Positions 9,397 through 19,304 of a DNA stretch of 64,000 nucleotides are shown piece after piece. Both the position numbers and the translations under genes were made by a program. The DNA lies in assembly GCF_900129885.1 (NCBI RefSeq), contig NZ_FQXE01000001.1, positions 124,001 through 188,000 on the forward strand. The letters run 5' to 3'. The number at the start of each line of letters is the position of its first letter. The first letter of the stretch is position 1. The notes beneath the pieces were generated by a model. It was not told the origin of the DNA. It searched no databases and worked only from the letters and a program-made list of their open reading frames with translations. This DNA is from Pollutimonas bauzanensis (lineage in GTDB: Bacteria; Pseudomonadota; Gammaproteobacteria; Burkholderiales; Burkholderiaceae_B).

Positions 9397-10872
9397 TCAT
9401 GAAGAACAGCTGACCTCCAGGTGGCGGGCCGATTCGGGCGGCTTTGCCGCGTAAGCCTCATAGCCGACCTGTTCGGTATAAGGGTCGCGCAGCAGTTTCA
9501 GCAAGGTGTCGATTTCGCCGGCATCGCCGCGCTGCGCCGCGGCTATGGCGCCTTGCGCCAAATGGTTGCGCAGCACGTACAGGGGATTGGCGCGGTTCAT
9601 CTGGGCAATGCGCTGCGCTTCGGGGCGCCCCTCTTGCGCGAGGCGCTGCGTATAGCGGTCCAGCCAGGCTTGTGCCGCGGCCCGGTCCTCGAAGCCGTCG
9701 AGCAGGGCCTCGGCCTGCCGCGGCGCCGTGGCCAGGGCGCGAAAGCTCAGAGTGAAATCGGCGCGCTGGGTGTGCAGCAAGGCCCACCAGTCGTCGACCA
9801 GTTCCGCGTCGCCCGGCTGCCACTGCGACAGCCCCAGCTTCTTGCACAAATTGCTTCGGTAGGTCTGCAGGAACGCCGGCTCGAAATGCGCGAGTTCGCC
9901 CTTGAGGGCTTCGGCGTCCACTCCCAGCCCCAGCAGGCTGCTGGCCAGGCGGTACAGGTTCCAGTGCGCCACGGAAGGCTGGGCGTTCCATGCGTAGCGG
10001 CCCTGGCTGTCGCTGTGATTGCAGACATGGTTGACCTGGAAGCCGTCCATGAAGCCATAAGGACCGTAATCGATGGTCAGCCCCAGGATGGACATATTGT
10101 CGGTATTCATGACGCCGTGGCAAAAGCCCGCTGTCTGCCAGTGGGCGACCAGGTCCGCCGTCCTGAGCACCACGGCGCGCAGAAAACGCAGGACCACATC
10201 ATGGCCGGCGCCAGCCTCGCCGCCCCCGGCCTCGCGGCATTCCGGATAAAAGCGCTCCACCACATAGTCGAGCAGGGCGCGCAGCTTATCGGGCGATGAC
10301 GACCAGTGCTCGAACGAGCCGAAGCGCACAAAGCTTGGCGACACCCGCGTCACGATGGCGGCCGTCTCCACCGTTTCGCGGTAGACGGGATCATCGGACA
10401 CAACCAGGGCCAGCGCCCGGGTGGTGGGTATGCCCAGCCCGGCCATGGCCTCGCCCGCCAGGTATTCGCGCACCGAGGACCGCAGCACGGCGCGGCCATC
10501 GCCCATGCGGGAATAAGGCGTGCGCCCGGATCCCTTCAATTGCAATTCCCAATCCCCCGCAGGGCCGGCGACTTCGCCCAGCAAATGCGCGCGGCCGTCG
10601 CCCAGTTGGCCCGCCCACACGCCGAACTGGTGGCCGCTGTATACCGCCGCCAGCGTCTTGCCGCCCGGCAAGGGCTGCGCCCCGGACACCACGTCCAGGA
10701 AACCGGGTTCGGCCAACGCCGCTTCGGACAAACCCAGCATGCGCGCCACATCGATATTGGCATGCAGCAGCCGCGGCCTGGACAGCGGCTGCGGCGGCAA
10801 GCTGGTGTAGAAAGCCGCGGGCAACTGCGCGAACGAGTTGGCCACTTGCAGCTGTTTGATGGAATCGATCAT
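9397..10872 (-). CDS. selO: Protein adenylyltransferase SelO (YdiU/UPF0061)
   Basis: A 491-residue pseudokinase of the SelO family, which AMPylates serine, threonine and tyrosine residues in redox-linked proteins. Typical blocks are YSGHQFGVWAGQLGDGRAHLLGE, ELQLKGSGRTPYSRMGDGRAVLRSS, the HGVMNTDNMSILGLTIDYGPYGFMD region with the metal-binding Asn and Asp, and a C-terminal PYTEQVGYEAYAAKPP. The common selenocysteine/cysteine tail survives as EVSCSS. It lies 9 bp after a DUF2069 gene and is probably co-transcribed. Confidence 0.95.
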   Translation of the reverse strand: MIDSIKQLQVANSFAQLPAAFYTSLPPQPLSRPRLLHANIDVARMLGLSEAALAEPGFLDVVSGAQPLPGGKTLAAVYSGHQFGVWAGQLGDGRAHLLGEVAGPAGDWELQLKGSGRTPYSRMGDGRAVLRSSVREYLAGEAMAGLGIPTTRALALVVSDDPVYRETVETAAIVTRVSPSFVRFGSFEHWSSSPDKLRALLDYVVERFYPECREAGGGEAGAGHDVVLRFLRAVVLRTADLVAHWQTAGFCHGVMNTDNMSILGLTIDYGPYGFMDGFQVNHVCNHSDSQGRYAWNAQPSVAHWNLYRLASSLLGLGVDAEALKGELAHFEPAFLQTYRSNLCKKLGLSQWQPGDAELVDDWWALLHTQRADFTLSFRALATAPRQAEALLDGFEDRAAAQAWLDRYTQRLAQEGRPEAQRIAQMNRANPLYVLRNHLAQGAIAAAQRGDAGEIDTLLKLLRDPYTEQVGYEAYAAKPPESARHLEVSCSS

Positions 10873-10881
10873 GGGAAATCC

Positions 10882-11262
10882 TTATGCGCTGCGCGCCGCG
10901 TTCCGCTTGGCCGCCCGCTTCGCGGGCCGCAGGTACAGGACGGCGCACAGATAGAATGCCAGGGAAAAGGCGATCTCGAAGCCCGCCATCAGGGCCGACA
11001 TGGGCGCGGGATCGGACCAGGCGCGCACCACGCCCTCCATGAAATAAAGCAGGATCAACATGGCCGCCCATTGCAGGGTGTACAACTGGCCTTTCAGCAC
11101 GCCTCGCAGGGGCAGCAATAAAGGCAGCGCTTTCAAGGCCAGCAGGGAACCGCCGGCCTTCAAGGGAGCGATTTTCAGCTCCCAAAGCAGGCATAAAGCG
11201 ATAAGCGCTATCAGCGACGCCGACGCGCCGTAGCGTAAAACAGGGTTTAGTTGCGTAGTCAT
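10882..11262 (-). CDS. DUF2069 small inner-membrane protein
   Basis: A 126-residue protein with four predicted hydrophobic helices (LIALIALCLLW, LLALKALPLLLPL, QWAAMLILLYFMEGVVRAW, ALMAGFEIAFSLAFYLCAVLYL) and a basic C-terminus. The pattern KALPLLLPLRGVLKG...YFMEG is characteristic of DUF2069. Function is unknown. A longer open frame exists upstream, but it overlaps the divergent yihY gene and is a shadow; ATG at 11262 fits the domain. It is the first gene of a short operon with selO. Confidence 0.85.
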   Translation of the reverse strand: MTTQLNPVLRYGASASLIALIALCLLWELKIAPLKAGGSLLALKALPLLLPLRGVLKGQLYTLQWAAMLILLYFMEGVVRAWSDPAPMSALMAGFEIAFSLAFYLCAVLYLRPAKRAAKRNAARSA

Positions 11263-11338
11263 GCTGGTATTATGACCCGAAAGAGCCGGGGAATGGTTTG
11301 CACAAGCCCCGGAATGTAAAGGTTTGAACACTGCCGCC

Positions 11339-12751
11339 ATGACGACACGCAACGACAGCGCCATCGAAAAGTCCGCCGATCCGCAAGATCCCGCAGCGCC
11401 CGCCGGGTCCGCCGTCGCGCCCGAGGAAGCAGCGCGGCTGGAAGCCGCCGATGCGCCGCAGTCCGGCCTGGGCAATGCCGGGAAAATCGCCCGCTTCGCC
11501 CTGCAGCGCGCCGGGGAAAAAAAGCTTACGCAGGTGGCCGCCAGCCTGACCTTCACCACGGTGCTGGGCATCGTGCCGCTGCTGGCCGTGGTGCTGTCCC
11601 TGTTCACGGCTTTTCCGCTATTCGCCGACTTCCGGGTCGCGCTCGAGGGCTTCCTCACCACCAGCCTGATGCCGCCGGCAGTGTCCGAGAACGTCATGTT
11701 CTACCTGAACCAATTCGCCGCCAAGGCCTCGGGATTGACGGCGATAGGCAGCCTGTTCCTGATCGTGACGTCGGCGCTGCTGATCATGACCATCGATGAA
11801 GCCTTCAACGATATCTGGCAGGTCGAGCGCCAGCGGCCGCTGCGCCAGCGCATGCTGGTCTATTGGGCGATCATCTCGCTCGGGCCGATACTGGCGGGCG
11901 GCAGCCTGTGGGCCACGTCCGTCCTGGCGCGCGAATCGCTGGGCCACGTCGAAGAGCTGCCCGCCATTTTCAGCTTTGCCCTGTCTTTCGTGCCGCTGCT
12001 GGCCACCGGCCTGGGCTTCACCGCCCTGTTCGTCGGCGTTCCCAATCGTCGGGTGCTGTGGCGCGATGCGCTGGTCGGCGGCCTGGGCACCGCCGTGGTG
12101 CTGGAGATCATGCGCTCGGGATTCGCCTACTACCTGACCCAGTTTCCCTCATATACGATCATCTATGGCGCCTTTGCGACGCTGCCCATCTTCCTGCTCT
12201 GGATCTATCTGTCGTGGCTGGCCATTCTGCTGGGCGCCACGGTGGCGGCCACCCTGCCCGCCCTGAAACAGCGCCGCTGGGAACTGCAGCACTATCCCGG
12301 CGCCGTCTTCGTCGACGCCATACGCGTATTGCGCATGCTCTGGATCGCCCAGGGCACGCAGCCGCCCGGGCGCAGCATGGGTTTTCTTTGCTCCCGTCTG
12401 CAGCTGCACCAGGACGAATTGAGCACAGTGCTCAAAGCCCTCAAGCGCCTGGGCTACGTCGTCGACACCCACGGCAAGGAGGCGGACCAGTGGGTGCTGG
12501 CCTGTGATCAGCGCGAAGCCACCATAGGCCCGCTGATCGATGCCGTGCTCATCGACCGCGCCCAGCCCGGGCTGCTGGCGGAAAATTTACTTCTCGATGC
12601 AACTTCATTGTCTTTGACACACGCGGACCAAAGGCTGGAGGATTTGTTCGCCGGCCAGCTGGCACTACCCGAAAGCCCGCATATGGTGCAAAATACCCTT
12701 ACCGTGTCGCACGGGGACACACAGGAGAACAACCATGTTGAAAGTCAGTGA
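11339..12751 (+). CDS. YihY/virulence factor BrkB family membrane protein
   Basis: About 470 residues. A disordered N-terminus of some 40 residues precedes the YihY domain with its multiple helices (QVAASLTFTTVLGIVPLLAVVLSLF and FLLWIYLSWLAILLGATVAA). A cytoplasmic winged-helix-like C-terminal region follows from about residue 330. The family includes Bordetella BrkB; it was once thought to be RNase BN, which is wrong. The start is uncertain: ATG at 11339 is used, and a TTG lies at 11324. The 3' end overlaps the next gene by 17 bp. Confidence 0.88.
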   Translation: MTTRNDSAIEKSADPQDPAAPAGSAVAPEEAARLEAADAPQSGLGNAGKIARFALQRAGEKKLTQVAASLTFTTVLGIVPLLAVVLSLFTAFPLFADFRVALEGFLTTSLMPPAVSENVMFYLNQFAAKASGLTAIGSLFLIVTSALLIMTIDEAFNDIWQVERQRPLRQRMLVYWAIISLGPILAGGSLWATSVLARESLGHVEELPAIFSFALSFVPLLATGLGFTALFVGVPNRRVLWRDALVGGLGTAVVLEIMRSGFAYYLTQFPSYTIIYGAFATLPIFLLWIYLSWLAILLGATVAATLPALKQRRWELQHYPGAVFVDAIRVLRMLWIAQGTQPPGRSMGFLCSRLQLHQDELSTVLKALKRLGYVVDTHGKEADQWVLACDQREATIGPLIDAVLIDRAQPGLLAENLLLDATSLSLTHADQRLEDLFAGQLALPESPHMVQNTLTVSHGDTQENNHVESQ

Positions 12752-13193
12752 AATTCTACGCGTGAAGGGGCACACGCTATATACCGCCACACCTGACATG
12801 CCCATCCGGCAAGCGCTCGAAACCATGAGCGAACAGGACATCGGCTCGCTGGTCATCATGGAACACGGCCAGTTGGCCGGCATGCTCACCTTCCGGGAGA
12901 TCATCCGCCACCTGCACGACAACCATGGCGACACCGGCGACCACACCGTGCGCAGCATCATGGACGACGCGCCGGTAAGCGTTTCGCCCAACACCAGCGC
13001 CGACGAAGTGCAGCGCCTGATGCTGGAAAAACACGCGCGCTATATCCCGGTCATGGACGGGCCCACGCTGATGGGGGTCATCTCTTTCTACGACATGGCC
13101 CAAGCCATCGTGGCGGCCCAGGCGTTCGAAAACAATATGCTGAAAGCCTATATCCGCGACTGGCCGTCCGATTCGGAAGCCGCCAGCTCGTAG
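12735..13193 (+). CDS. Tandem CBS-domain protein
   Basis: 152 residues made of two CBS motifs (about 8-62 and 75-130), the Bateman module that binds adenosyl ligands. ATG at 12735 follows AGGAG and lies inside the end of the yihY gene, so the pair may be translationally coupled. Small stand-alone CBS-pair proteins bind AMP/ATP, but no partner can be named. The last 46 bp overlap the 3' end of dusA on the other strand. Confidence 0.88.
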   Translation: MLKVSEILRVKGHTLYTATPDMPIRQALETMSEQDIGSLVIMEHGQLAGMLTFREIIRHLHDNHGDTGDHTVRSIMDDAPVSVSPNTSADEVQRLMLEKHARYIPVMDGPTLMGVISFYDMAQAIVAAQAFENNMLKAYIRDWPSDSEAASS

Positions 13194-14218
13194 GCGGCCT
13201 GCCCCGTGCGCGACGCCAGGTCCGCCCAGGCCCGCTCGATCAGCCGCGGGTCGTTGCGATTCAACAAGGCATGGTCAGACAATGCGCGCCGCCAGGCGCG
13301 CGCCCCGGTCCTGCCGCTCATCCAGCCCAGCATGGAACGCGCTATCAGGCGCAGCGGCACGCCTTTTTCCACTTCGCGCCCGGCATACCGGACCATGGCT
13401 TCGACGACCTGGGCGGGCTCGGGCAAGGCCAGCGCGGGGTAGCAGGCGCGCGTGATGTCGGACAGCACGCCGGGGTTGTGCCAGGCGGCCCGCCCCAGCA
13501 TCACGCCATCGAACTGTTCCATCAAGGCGAGCGCCTGGCCGGTTTCCGCGATGCCGCCATTGAGGACGACGGCGCAATCCGGAAAATCGGCTTTCAGGCG
13601 GGCCGCCATGGCATAGCGCAGCGGCGGCTTCTCGCGATTGTCTTTGGGCGACAGCCCTTTGAGCACCGCATTGCGGGCATGCACGATAAATACCCGGCAA
13701 CCGGTGTCGTATATCTTTCCGACAAAGTCGCGCACGAAATCATAGGAGTCGTCGTAATCCAGGCCCAGGCGGTGCTTGACCGTGACGGGGATGGATACCG
13801 CGTCCTGCATGGCCTTCATGCCGTCGGCCACCAGGCCGGGCTCGGCCATCAGGCAGGCGCCAAAGGCCCCGCGCTGCACGCGCTCGGACGGGCAGCCGCA
13901 ATTGAGATTGATTTCATCATAGCCCCACTGCTCGCCCAGGCGGGCCGCGGCGGCCAGCGCCTCGGGCTCGCTGCCCCCCAGCTGCAGGGCGACGGGTTCT
14001 TCGGCGGGATCGAAATCCAGGTGCCGCGCCACCTTGCCATGCAGCAGCGCGCCGGTGGTGATCATTTCGGTGTAAAGCCGGGCGCGCGGCGCCAGCAAAC
14101 GATGAAAGTAGCGGCAGTGCCTGTCGGTCACGTCTATCATGGGCGCCACGCAAAGGCGCCAATCGGCCGCAGCCTGGGGCGAAGGCGGGGCGGGAAATCG
14201 GGCTTGGTCAATAGTCAC
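13148..14218 (-). CDS. dusA: tRNA-dihydrouridine(20/20a) synthase DusA
   Basis: A 356-residue flavoenzyme that reduces U20/U20a in the tRNA D-loop. N-terminal VAPMIDVTDRHCRYFHR, the catalytic cysteine in EINLNCGCPSERVQRGAFGACLM, HRLGLD and the FMN-binding LNGGI are all present, and the family marker HARNAVLKGLSPKDNR identifies the DusA subgroup. The first in-frame start is GTG at 14218, with no strong ribosome site. It lies downstream of the PucR-type regulator gene on the same strand. Confidence 0.94.
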   Translation of the reverse strand: MTIDQARFPAPPSPQAAADWRLCVAPMIDVTDRHCRYFHRLLAPRARLYTEMITTGALLHGKVARHLDFDPAEEPVALQLGGSEPEALAAAARLGEQWGYDEINLNCGCPSERVQRGAFGACLMAEPGLVADGMKAMQDAVSIPVTVKHRLGLDYDDSYDFVRDFVGKIYDTGCRVFIVHARNAVLKGLSPKDNREKPPLRYAMAARLKADFPDCAVVLNGGIAETGQALALMEQFDGVMLGRAAWHNPGVLSDITRACYPALALPEPAQVVEAMVRYAGREVEKGVPLRLIARSMLGWMSGRTGARAWRRALSDHALLNRNDPRLIERAWADLASRTGQAAYELAASESDGQSRI

Positions 14219-14253
14219 AATAAAGGGGAGGCGTCAGCCCCCGGAAATCGGCG

Positions 14254-16290
14254 TCAAGGCGTATTTTCGGACATTTTTGAAATTCCGGCAGAAAACGCCG
14301 CGGGATCGCGCAAATGCCAGAGCCGCAGCCCCAGGTGGATCTCCAGCGCCCGGGCGGAATCGCGCCACGGGCCCAGCAAGGCATCCAGGACATCGAGCCG
14401 CTGGCGAAAGGTGTTGATGTGTATGGACAAGGCGGTGGCGGCGGCCCTGGCATTGTAGCCGTGGTCCAGATAAGCCAGCAGGGTCCTGGCCAATTCGGCT
14501 TTCCGCGGCTCCCCGCCCTGGTGAAGCCCGCCCAGCGCCGACTCCATGAATAGATCGATATCCCGCGCGCCGCGCCCGCCGAACAGCGATGAATACATGA
14601 TCAATTCCCGCTCCTGGAATATCGCGTTGCGGCGATCCAGCGCGTCCAGAAAATCGAGGCAGCGGCCCGCCGACAGAAAAGCCGGCGGAATGCCGGACGG
14701 CTCGGCGACCGGCTCTGAAACCACGCCGCTGAAATCCAGGCGGCGCTCGCGGAAATACTGCAGCAGCGTATCCTGCAGGCCGGCGGCCGATGCCGCGTTG
14801 ACCAGGAAAACCAGCGCGCCGCCGACTTCATCGAACAGGGCGGCCGGCGCCTGCAATACCGAACGCAGCTGCGCCAGCGCGTAAGCGGTCTTTTCCGCGC
14901 CCGTCCTGACCAGCACCATGCGCAGCGGCCGGGACAAATCCAGCCCGTAGGCCTGCACCTGCCGCGCCAGCGCGGCCGGATCGCTTTGGGGGCGCAGGAC
15001 GAGCCGCCGCAGCACGGCCGGAATGTCGGACAGGGCCGTGGATTCCCGGCGTTCCTTGAGCAGCAACACAATGCCCGTCACCATGGAGCTGCGTTCGAAG
15101 ATCCGGACCGCGACATCGTTGAGCGGCGCCGCCGTATGGATGATCAGGCCGCCCAGCAAGCCAGCGCCGCCGCCGGTAACGGCCGACACGCGGCAGACCT
15201 GCGAGGCCATGGAAAACGCGTTTACCGAGCGGCCCAGGCGCCGGCTCTGGTCCAGGGCCGCATGGATCTTGTCCTCGAACCAGTGCTTGCGTTCCGGCCA
15301 GGCCTGCCGGAAATGCTCGAATTCGCATCCCGCGCTGCTCGCCTGGCAGACTTCGCGTTCGCCGCCATCGCATACCGCCACATGTCCGCCCAGCCGGCCC
15401 GCCACCATATGGCAGATGTCGGGCAGTTCCCCGCCGCGCGCCACCAGTGACGTCAACTGCTCATGGGCCTCGGCGGCGGCGCGGGTGTCGGCGGTTTGCT
15501 GGCTCAGCAAGGCGTTCGTCGCGCTGGCCTGCTGCAATGCCTGCTGCGCCTGCTCGAACAGCCGGGCATTGCCGATGGCCACGGAAGCATGGGCCGCCAG
15601 CGTCGACAGCATGGACATTTCCCAGGCCACGTAAGAACGGACATAGCGCTCGCCCACGAACAGCACGCCTATGACGTGCTCTCCCGCCAAAAGCGGAACG
15701 CCCAGGATGGACTTGATATTCTCGTCGACCATGGCCGAGTCGATAAGGCGATTATGAGTGAAACGGCCGTCGGCCTCGTAGTCCGATGACGAGTACGGCG
15801 CGCGGTTGCGCGCAACGAAACCGCAGACACCGACGTCCAGCCCGACGCGTACCTGCTTGAACTTTTCGGAAAAAGCGCCGTCCGTGGCCCGCACATAAAA
15901 ATCGCCCCGCTGCTCATCGTAGATCGATAAATATCCCACATCGCAGCCCACCAGCTTGCGGGCGCGCTGCACGATGGCTTGAAGGACCCGGTCCAGATCC
16001 GTCAGGGCGGTAAGATCCTGCGCCGTTTCAATGACGGCCAGCAGGCCGCGCTCGCGCAACTGGTGCTGTTCGAAGCGCTCGCGGATGGTGATGCCCATTT
16101 CCACGCTTTGCAGCAGGCGGTTTTTATCCGCGCCATCGGGCAGCAAGCGGACCTGGTCCAGCAATTGGGCCAGCTCGTGGCGGTCCTTGCCGTGGTACAG
16201 CATGCGCACGAGGCGGGCCTCGAGCGTTTCGGGCGCGGCGGCAAAGCCGGGCGCGCCAGCCGCGGAAGTATCAAGGCTGGAAAGAGCCAT
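14254..16290 (-). CDS. GAF-domain PucR-type helix-turn-helix regulator
   Basis: A 678-residue regulator. Residues about 90-240 form a GAF domain (DLDRVLQAIVQRARKLVGCDVGYLSIYDEQ...GVCGFVARNRAPY). A short coiled-coil linker and a middle region of about 300 residues follow. The C-terminus is the PucR-family HTH (LARTLLAYLDHGYNARAAATALSIHINTFRQRLDVLDALLG). Such proteins sense a small ligand and activate a neighbouring catabolic gene. It is divergent from mvaA with a 145-bp spacer, so regulation of mvaA and the following transport gene is a reasonable inference. The ligand is unknown. Confidence 0.85.
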   Translation of the reverse strand: MALSSLDTSAAGAPGFAAAPETLEARLVRMLYHGKDRHELAQLLDQVRLLPDGADKNRLLQSVEMGITIRERFEQHQLRERGLLAVIETAQDLTALTDLDRVLQAIVQRARKLVGCDVGYLSIYDEQRGDFYVRATDGAFSEKFKQVRVGLDVGVCGFVARNRAPYSSSDYEADGRFTHNRLIDSAMVDENIKSILGVPLLAGEHVIGVLFVGERYVRSYVAWEMSMLSTLAAHASVAIGNARLFEQAQQALQQASATNALLSQQTADTRAAAEAHEQLTSLVARGGELPDICHMVAGRLGGHVAVCDGGEREVCQASSAGCEFEHFRQAWPERKHWFEDKIHAALDQSRRLGRSVNAFSMASQVCRVSAVTGGGAGLLGGLIIHTAAPLNDVAVRIFERSSMVTGIVLLLKERRESTALSDIPAVLRRLVLRPQSDPAALARQVQAYGLDLSRPLRMVLVRTGAEKTAYALAQLRSVLQAPAALFDEVGGALVFLVNAASAAGLQDTLLQYFRERRLDFSGVVSEPVAEPSGIPPAFLSAGRCLDFLDALDRRNAIFQERELIMYSSLFGGRGARDIDLFMESALGGLHQGGEPRKAELARTLLAYLDHGYNARAAATALSIHINTFRQRLDVLDALLGPWRDSARALEIHLGLRLWHLRDPAAFSAGISKMSENTP

Positions 16291-16331
16291 TCGGCGAACC
16301 TGTTCGAAATGGACATGTTTTTGGCATTTAT

Positions 16332-16348
16332 ATGTTCGCTTATAACAT
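16332..16348. promoter_or_regulatory. Inverted repeat in the pucR-like/mvaA spacer
   Basis: ATGTT at 16332-16336 and AACAT at 16344-16348, separated by 7 nt, sit in the AT-rich middle of the divergent spacer, 41 bp from the regulator start. Two further ACATGT hexamers flank the region. It could be the binding site of the divergent regulator. The 5-bp arms are short, so chance is possible. Confidence 0.3.
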
Positions 16349-16435
16349 GTGAATTCCGGACGGCGCTACCTATACTGGGCTTGGTTCCTGTACTTGACCC
16401 ATCACTCAACCCATCATCACAGAAAAATACCAACC

Positions 16436-17728
16436 ATGAGCCTGGATTCACGCCTACCCGATTTCCGCAAGCTCGAGCCGTCGCAGCGCCTCGAGCATAT
16501 CGCCGCAAAAGCGCAACTGACGGCCGAGGAACGCAAGCTGCTGGCCGAATCCGGCGCGCTGTCGCTGCAGACCGCCGACGGCATGATAGAAAATGTCATC
16601 GCCAAGTTCGAACTGCCTTATGCCATCGCCGGCTATTTTCAAATCAATGGCAAGGACGCGCTGGTGCCCATGGTGGTGGAAGAGCCTTCCGTGGTGGCGG
16701 CCGCCTCGTACATGGCCAAGCTCGCGCGGGAAAACGGCGGCTTTCAAACCTCCAGCAGCGGGCCGCTGATGCGGGCGCAAGTACAGGTGATGAACCTCTC
16801 GGACCCCTACGGGGCGCGGCTCGCCATTCTGCAACACAGGCAGGAAATCATCGACATCGCCAACAGCCGCGACCGCGTGCTGATCGGGCTGGGCGGAGGC
16901 TGCCAGGACATCGAAGTGCATGTCTTTCCCGAGACGGCGCGCGGCCCCATGGTCGTGGCGCACCTTATCGTGGATGTGCGCGACGCCATGGGCGCCAATA
17001 CCGTCAACACCATGGCCGAGGCCGTGGCCGGGCGCATCGAACAGATCACCGGCGGCCGCGTGCGCTTGCGCATCCTGTCCAATCTGGCGGATCTGCGCCT
17101 GGCGCGCGCCCGCGTGCAGCTATCGGCCAGCAGCCTGCGCAGCAAGGATTACACGGGACAGGAAGTGATAGACGGCATCGTCGACGCCTATACCTTCGCG
17201 GCCGTCGACCCGTACCGGGCCGCCACCCACAACAAAGGCATCATGAACGGCATTGATCCGGTCATCGTCGCAACGGGCAATGACTGGCGCGCCGTGGAGG
17301 CCGGCGCCCATGCCTATGCCTGCCGCCAGGGCCGCTATACCTCGTTGAGCACATGGGAAATCGCCGCCAACGGCGACCTGGTGGGAACGCTGGAAATGCC
17401 CATGCCGGTAGGCCTGGTGGGCGGCGCGACCAAAACCCATCCGCTGGCGCGCCTGTCCCTGAAAATCATGGGCGTCTCGACCGCCCGGGAACTGGCCGAA
17501 ATAGCCGTGGCCGTGGGCCTGGCCCAGAACATGGCGGCCTTGCGCGCGCTTTCGACCGAAGGCATACAACGCGGCCATATGGCGCTGCATGCCCGCAACA
17601 TCGCCATGGCGGCGGGAGCCAAAGGCGCGGATGTCGACTGGGTGGTCAGGGAAATGGTGGCCGCCAAGGACGTGCGGGTCGACCTGGCCCTGCAATTGAT
17701 GCAGGCGCGGCGCGCCGGAAAATCCTGA
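16436..17728 (+). CDS. mvaA: Hydroxymethylglutaryl-CoA reductase, class II (degradative)
   Basis: A 430-residue class II HMG-CoA reductase. Counting from ATG 16436, the catalytic residues fall exactly at Pseudomonas mevalonii numbering: E83 (VEEPS), K267 (THNKG), D283 (GND) and H381 ([10 protein letters not shown]). D146, linked in that enzyme to NADH preference, is also present (NSRD). The family oxidises mevalonate to HMG-CoA in mevalonate catabolism. An upstream in-frame start is ignored because it would add 29 unrelated residues. No HMG-CoA lyase lies beside it in this window. The next gene, 85 bp downstream, encodes a LivK-like binding protein. Confidence 0.95.
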   Translation: MSLDSRLPDFRKLEPSQRLEHIAAKAQLTAEERKLLAESGALSLQTADGMIENVIAKFELPYAIAGYFQINGKDALVPMVVEEPSVVAAASYMAKLARENGGFQTSSSGPLMRAQVQVMNLSDPYGARLAILQHRQEIIDIANSRDRVLIGLGGGCQDIEVHVFPETARGPMVVAHLIVDVRDAMGANTVNTMAEAVAGRIEQITGGRVRLRILSNLADLRLARARVQLSASSLRSKDYTGQEVIDGIVDAYTFAAVDPYRAATHNKGIMNGIDPVIVATGNDWRAVEAGAHAYACRQGRYTSLSTWEIAANGDLVGTLEMPMPVGLVGGATKTHPLARLSLKIMGVSTARELAEIAVAVGLAQNMAALRALSTEGIQRGHMALHARNIAMAAGAKGADVDWVVREMVAAKDVRVDLALQLMQARRAGKS

Positions 17729-17813
17729 CCCATGGCTCCCCAGCAGCGCCAGCGGCAGGCCCCGCGCCTGCCGGGGAAAACAGAATAACGACTTTGAAAA
17801 ACGGAGACCAACC

Positions 17814-19022
17814 ATGAAAAAAAACCTGTCCCACTTTAGCGCCCTGGCATTGGCGCTCGCCGCAATCGCGGGCGGCGCTCACGCCCAAGGCGCGGGCGAC
17901 ACCGTACGCATCGGCTTCATTACCGATATGTCGGGCCCCTATGCCGATACCGACGGCCCCGGCGGCGTCCAGGCCATCAGGATGGCGGTGCAGGACGCCG
18001 GCGGCCAGGTGCTGGGCAGGAAAATCGAAATCCTTTCCGCCGACCATCAGAACAAGCCGGAGATTGCCGCGTCGCGGGCCCGGGAATGGATAGACCAGCA
18101 AGGCCTCGCCTTGCTGATAGGCGGCGTGAATTCCGCGGCCGGCCTGGCCATGAACACCATAGTCGCCGAGAAAAAAATTCCCTACATCAATATCGGCGCG
18201 GCCACGGCGCGCCTGACCAACGAGGACTGCACGCCCTATACCGTCCATTATGAATACGACACGGTCGCGCTGGCCAAGGGCACCGGCTCGGCGGTCATCA
18301 AGCAGGGCGGGAAATCCTGGTACTTCCTGGTGGCCGACTATGCCTTCGGCCACTCGCTGGAGGCCGACACCAGCGCCGTGATCAAGGCCAGCGGCGGCAG
18401 CGTGGTGGGATCGGTAAGGCATCCCCCTTCCTCGGCCGACATGTCGTCCTACATACTGCAGGCCAAAGCCTCCAAAGCCCAGGTCCTGGGCCTGGCCAAC
18501 GCGGGATCGGACACCATCAATTCGATCAAGGCCGCCAATGATTTCGGGCTGGCCGACGACATGAAGCTGGTCGGCCTGCTGATGACCATCAATGACATTC
18601 ATGGGCTCGGCCTGCCGGTGGCGCAGAAACTCCTGATGACCGACAGCTGGTACTGGGACAGGGACGAAGCGTCGCGCAAATTTGCGCAGCGCTTCCAAGC
18701 GGCCATGAAGAAGATGCCAAGCACGCACCAGGTCGCGGCCTATTCGGCGGTGCGCAGCTATATCAAGGCTGTCGAGGCCGCCAAAACCACCCGCTCCGAC
18801 GAGGTCATGAAAGCCTTGAAGTCGCTCAAGATAGACGATGTATATACGAAGGGATATATCCGGGCCGACGGCCGCTATATCCACGATATGTATCTGCTGC
18901 AGGTGAAGACCCCGCAAGAATCCACCGGGCCCTGGGACTATATGAAGATCGTGGCCACCATCCCCGGAGAGGAGGCTTTCACCAAGGCCGCGGATTCCAA
19001 ATGCGCGCTGCTCAAGCATTGA
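17814..19022 (+). CDS. ABC transporter substrate-binding protein, LivK/branched-chain amino acid type
   Basis: A 402-residue periplasmic binding protein with a Sec signal (KNLSHFSALALALAAIAGGAHA, cleavage near residue 24) and the type I periplasmic-binding fold (VRIGFITDMSGPYADTDGPGG; GGVNSAAGLAMN). GGAGACC gives a good ribosome site. The family takes up amino acids, amides, aromatic acids and other organic acids. No permease or ATPase genes accompany it, so it must use a distant transporter. Its position after mvaA suggests that mevalonate or a related acid could be the ligand; this is inference. Confidence 0.85.
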   Translation: MKKNLSHFSALALALAAIAGGAHAQGAGDTVRIGFITDMSGPYADTDGPGGVQAIRMAVQDAGGQVLGRKIEILSADHQNKPEIAASRAREWIDQQGLALLIGGVNSAAGLAMNTIVAEKKIPYINIGAATARLTNEDCTPYTVHYEYDTVALAKGTGSAVIKQGGKSWYFLVADYAFGHSLEADTSAVIKASGGSVVGSVRHPPSSADMSSYILQAKASKAQVLGLANAGSDTINSIKAANDFGLADDMKLVGLLMTINDIHGLGLPVAQKLLMTDSWYWDRDEASRKFAQRFQAAMKKMPSTHQVAAYSAVRSYIKAVEAAKTTRSDEVMKALKSLKIDDVYTKGYIRADGRYIHDMYLLQVKTPQESTGPWDYMKIVATIPGEEAFTKAADSKCALLKH

Positions 19023-19304
19023 TGGATTGACGGCGGCGCGGCCGGCCGCGGCCGCCGCGCCGTTCCGGCCGCCCGCATGCGCAACGCCATGGAGACGAAA
19101 TGTCGCATCTTGGCCGGCCGAAAGCGATACATCGGCCGGCGGGTAAGCTACAATTCAGCGAAGCCGGCTACAGAAACGCAACACACTACATAAAAACCGG
19201 CATATCCACGCAGCACTGCAGCGCTTGTAGGTCTTCCCAGACGACGCCCTGTTTGTCCGCGACGATCCGCCAACGCAAGCACGTGCGCTCAGAGGAGACA
19301 AGCG

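Noticed and set aside
10882-11697. 271-codon version of the DUF2069 gene
   Set aside because: The added 145 residues lie opposite the divergent yihY gene and do not resemble the family.
19023-19304. GC-rich inverted repeat after the livK-like gene
   Set aside because: Arms of CGGCGCGG form a stem but no T-run follows, so termination is not supported. The spacer otherwise shows no gene.
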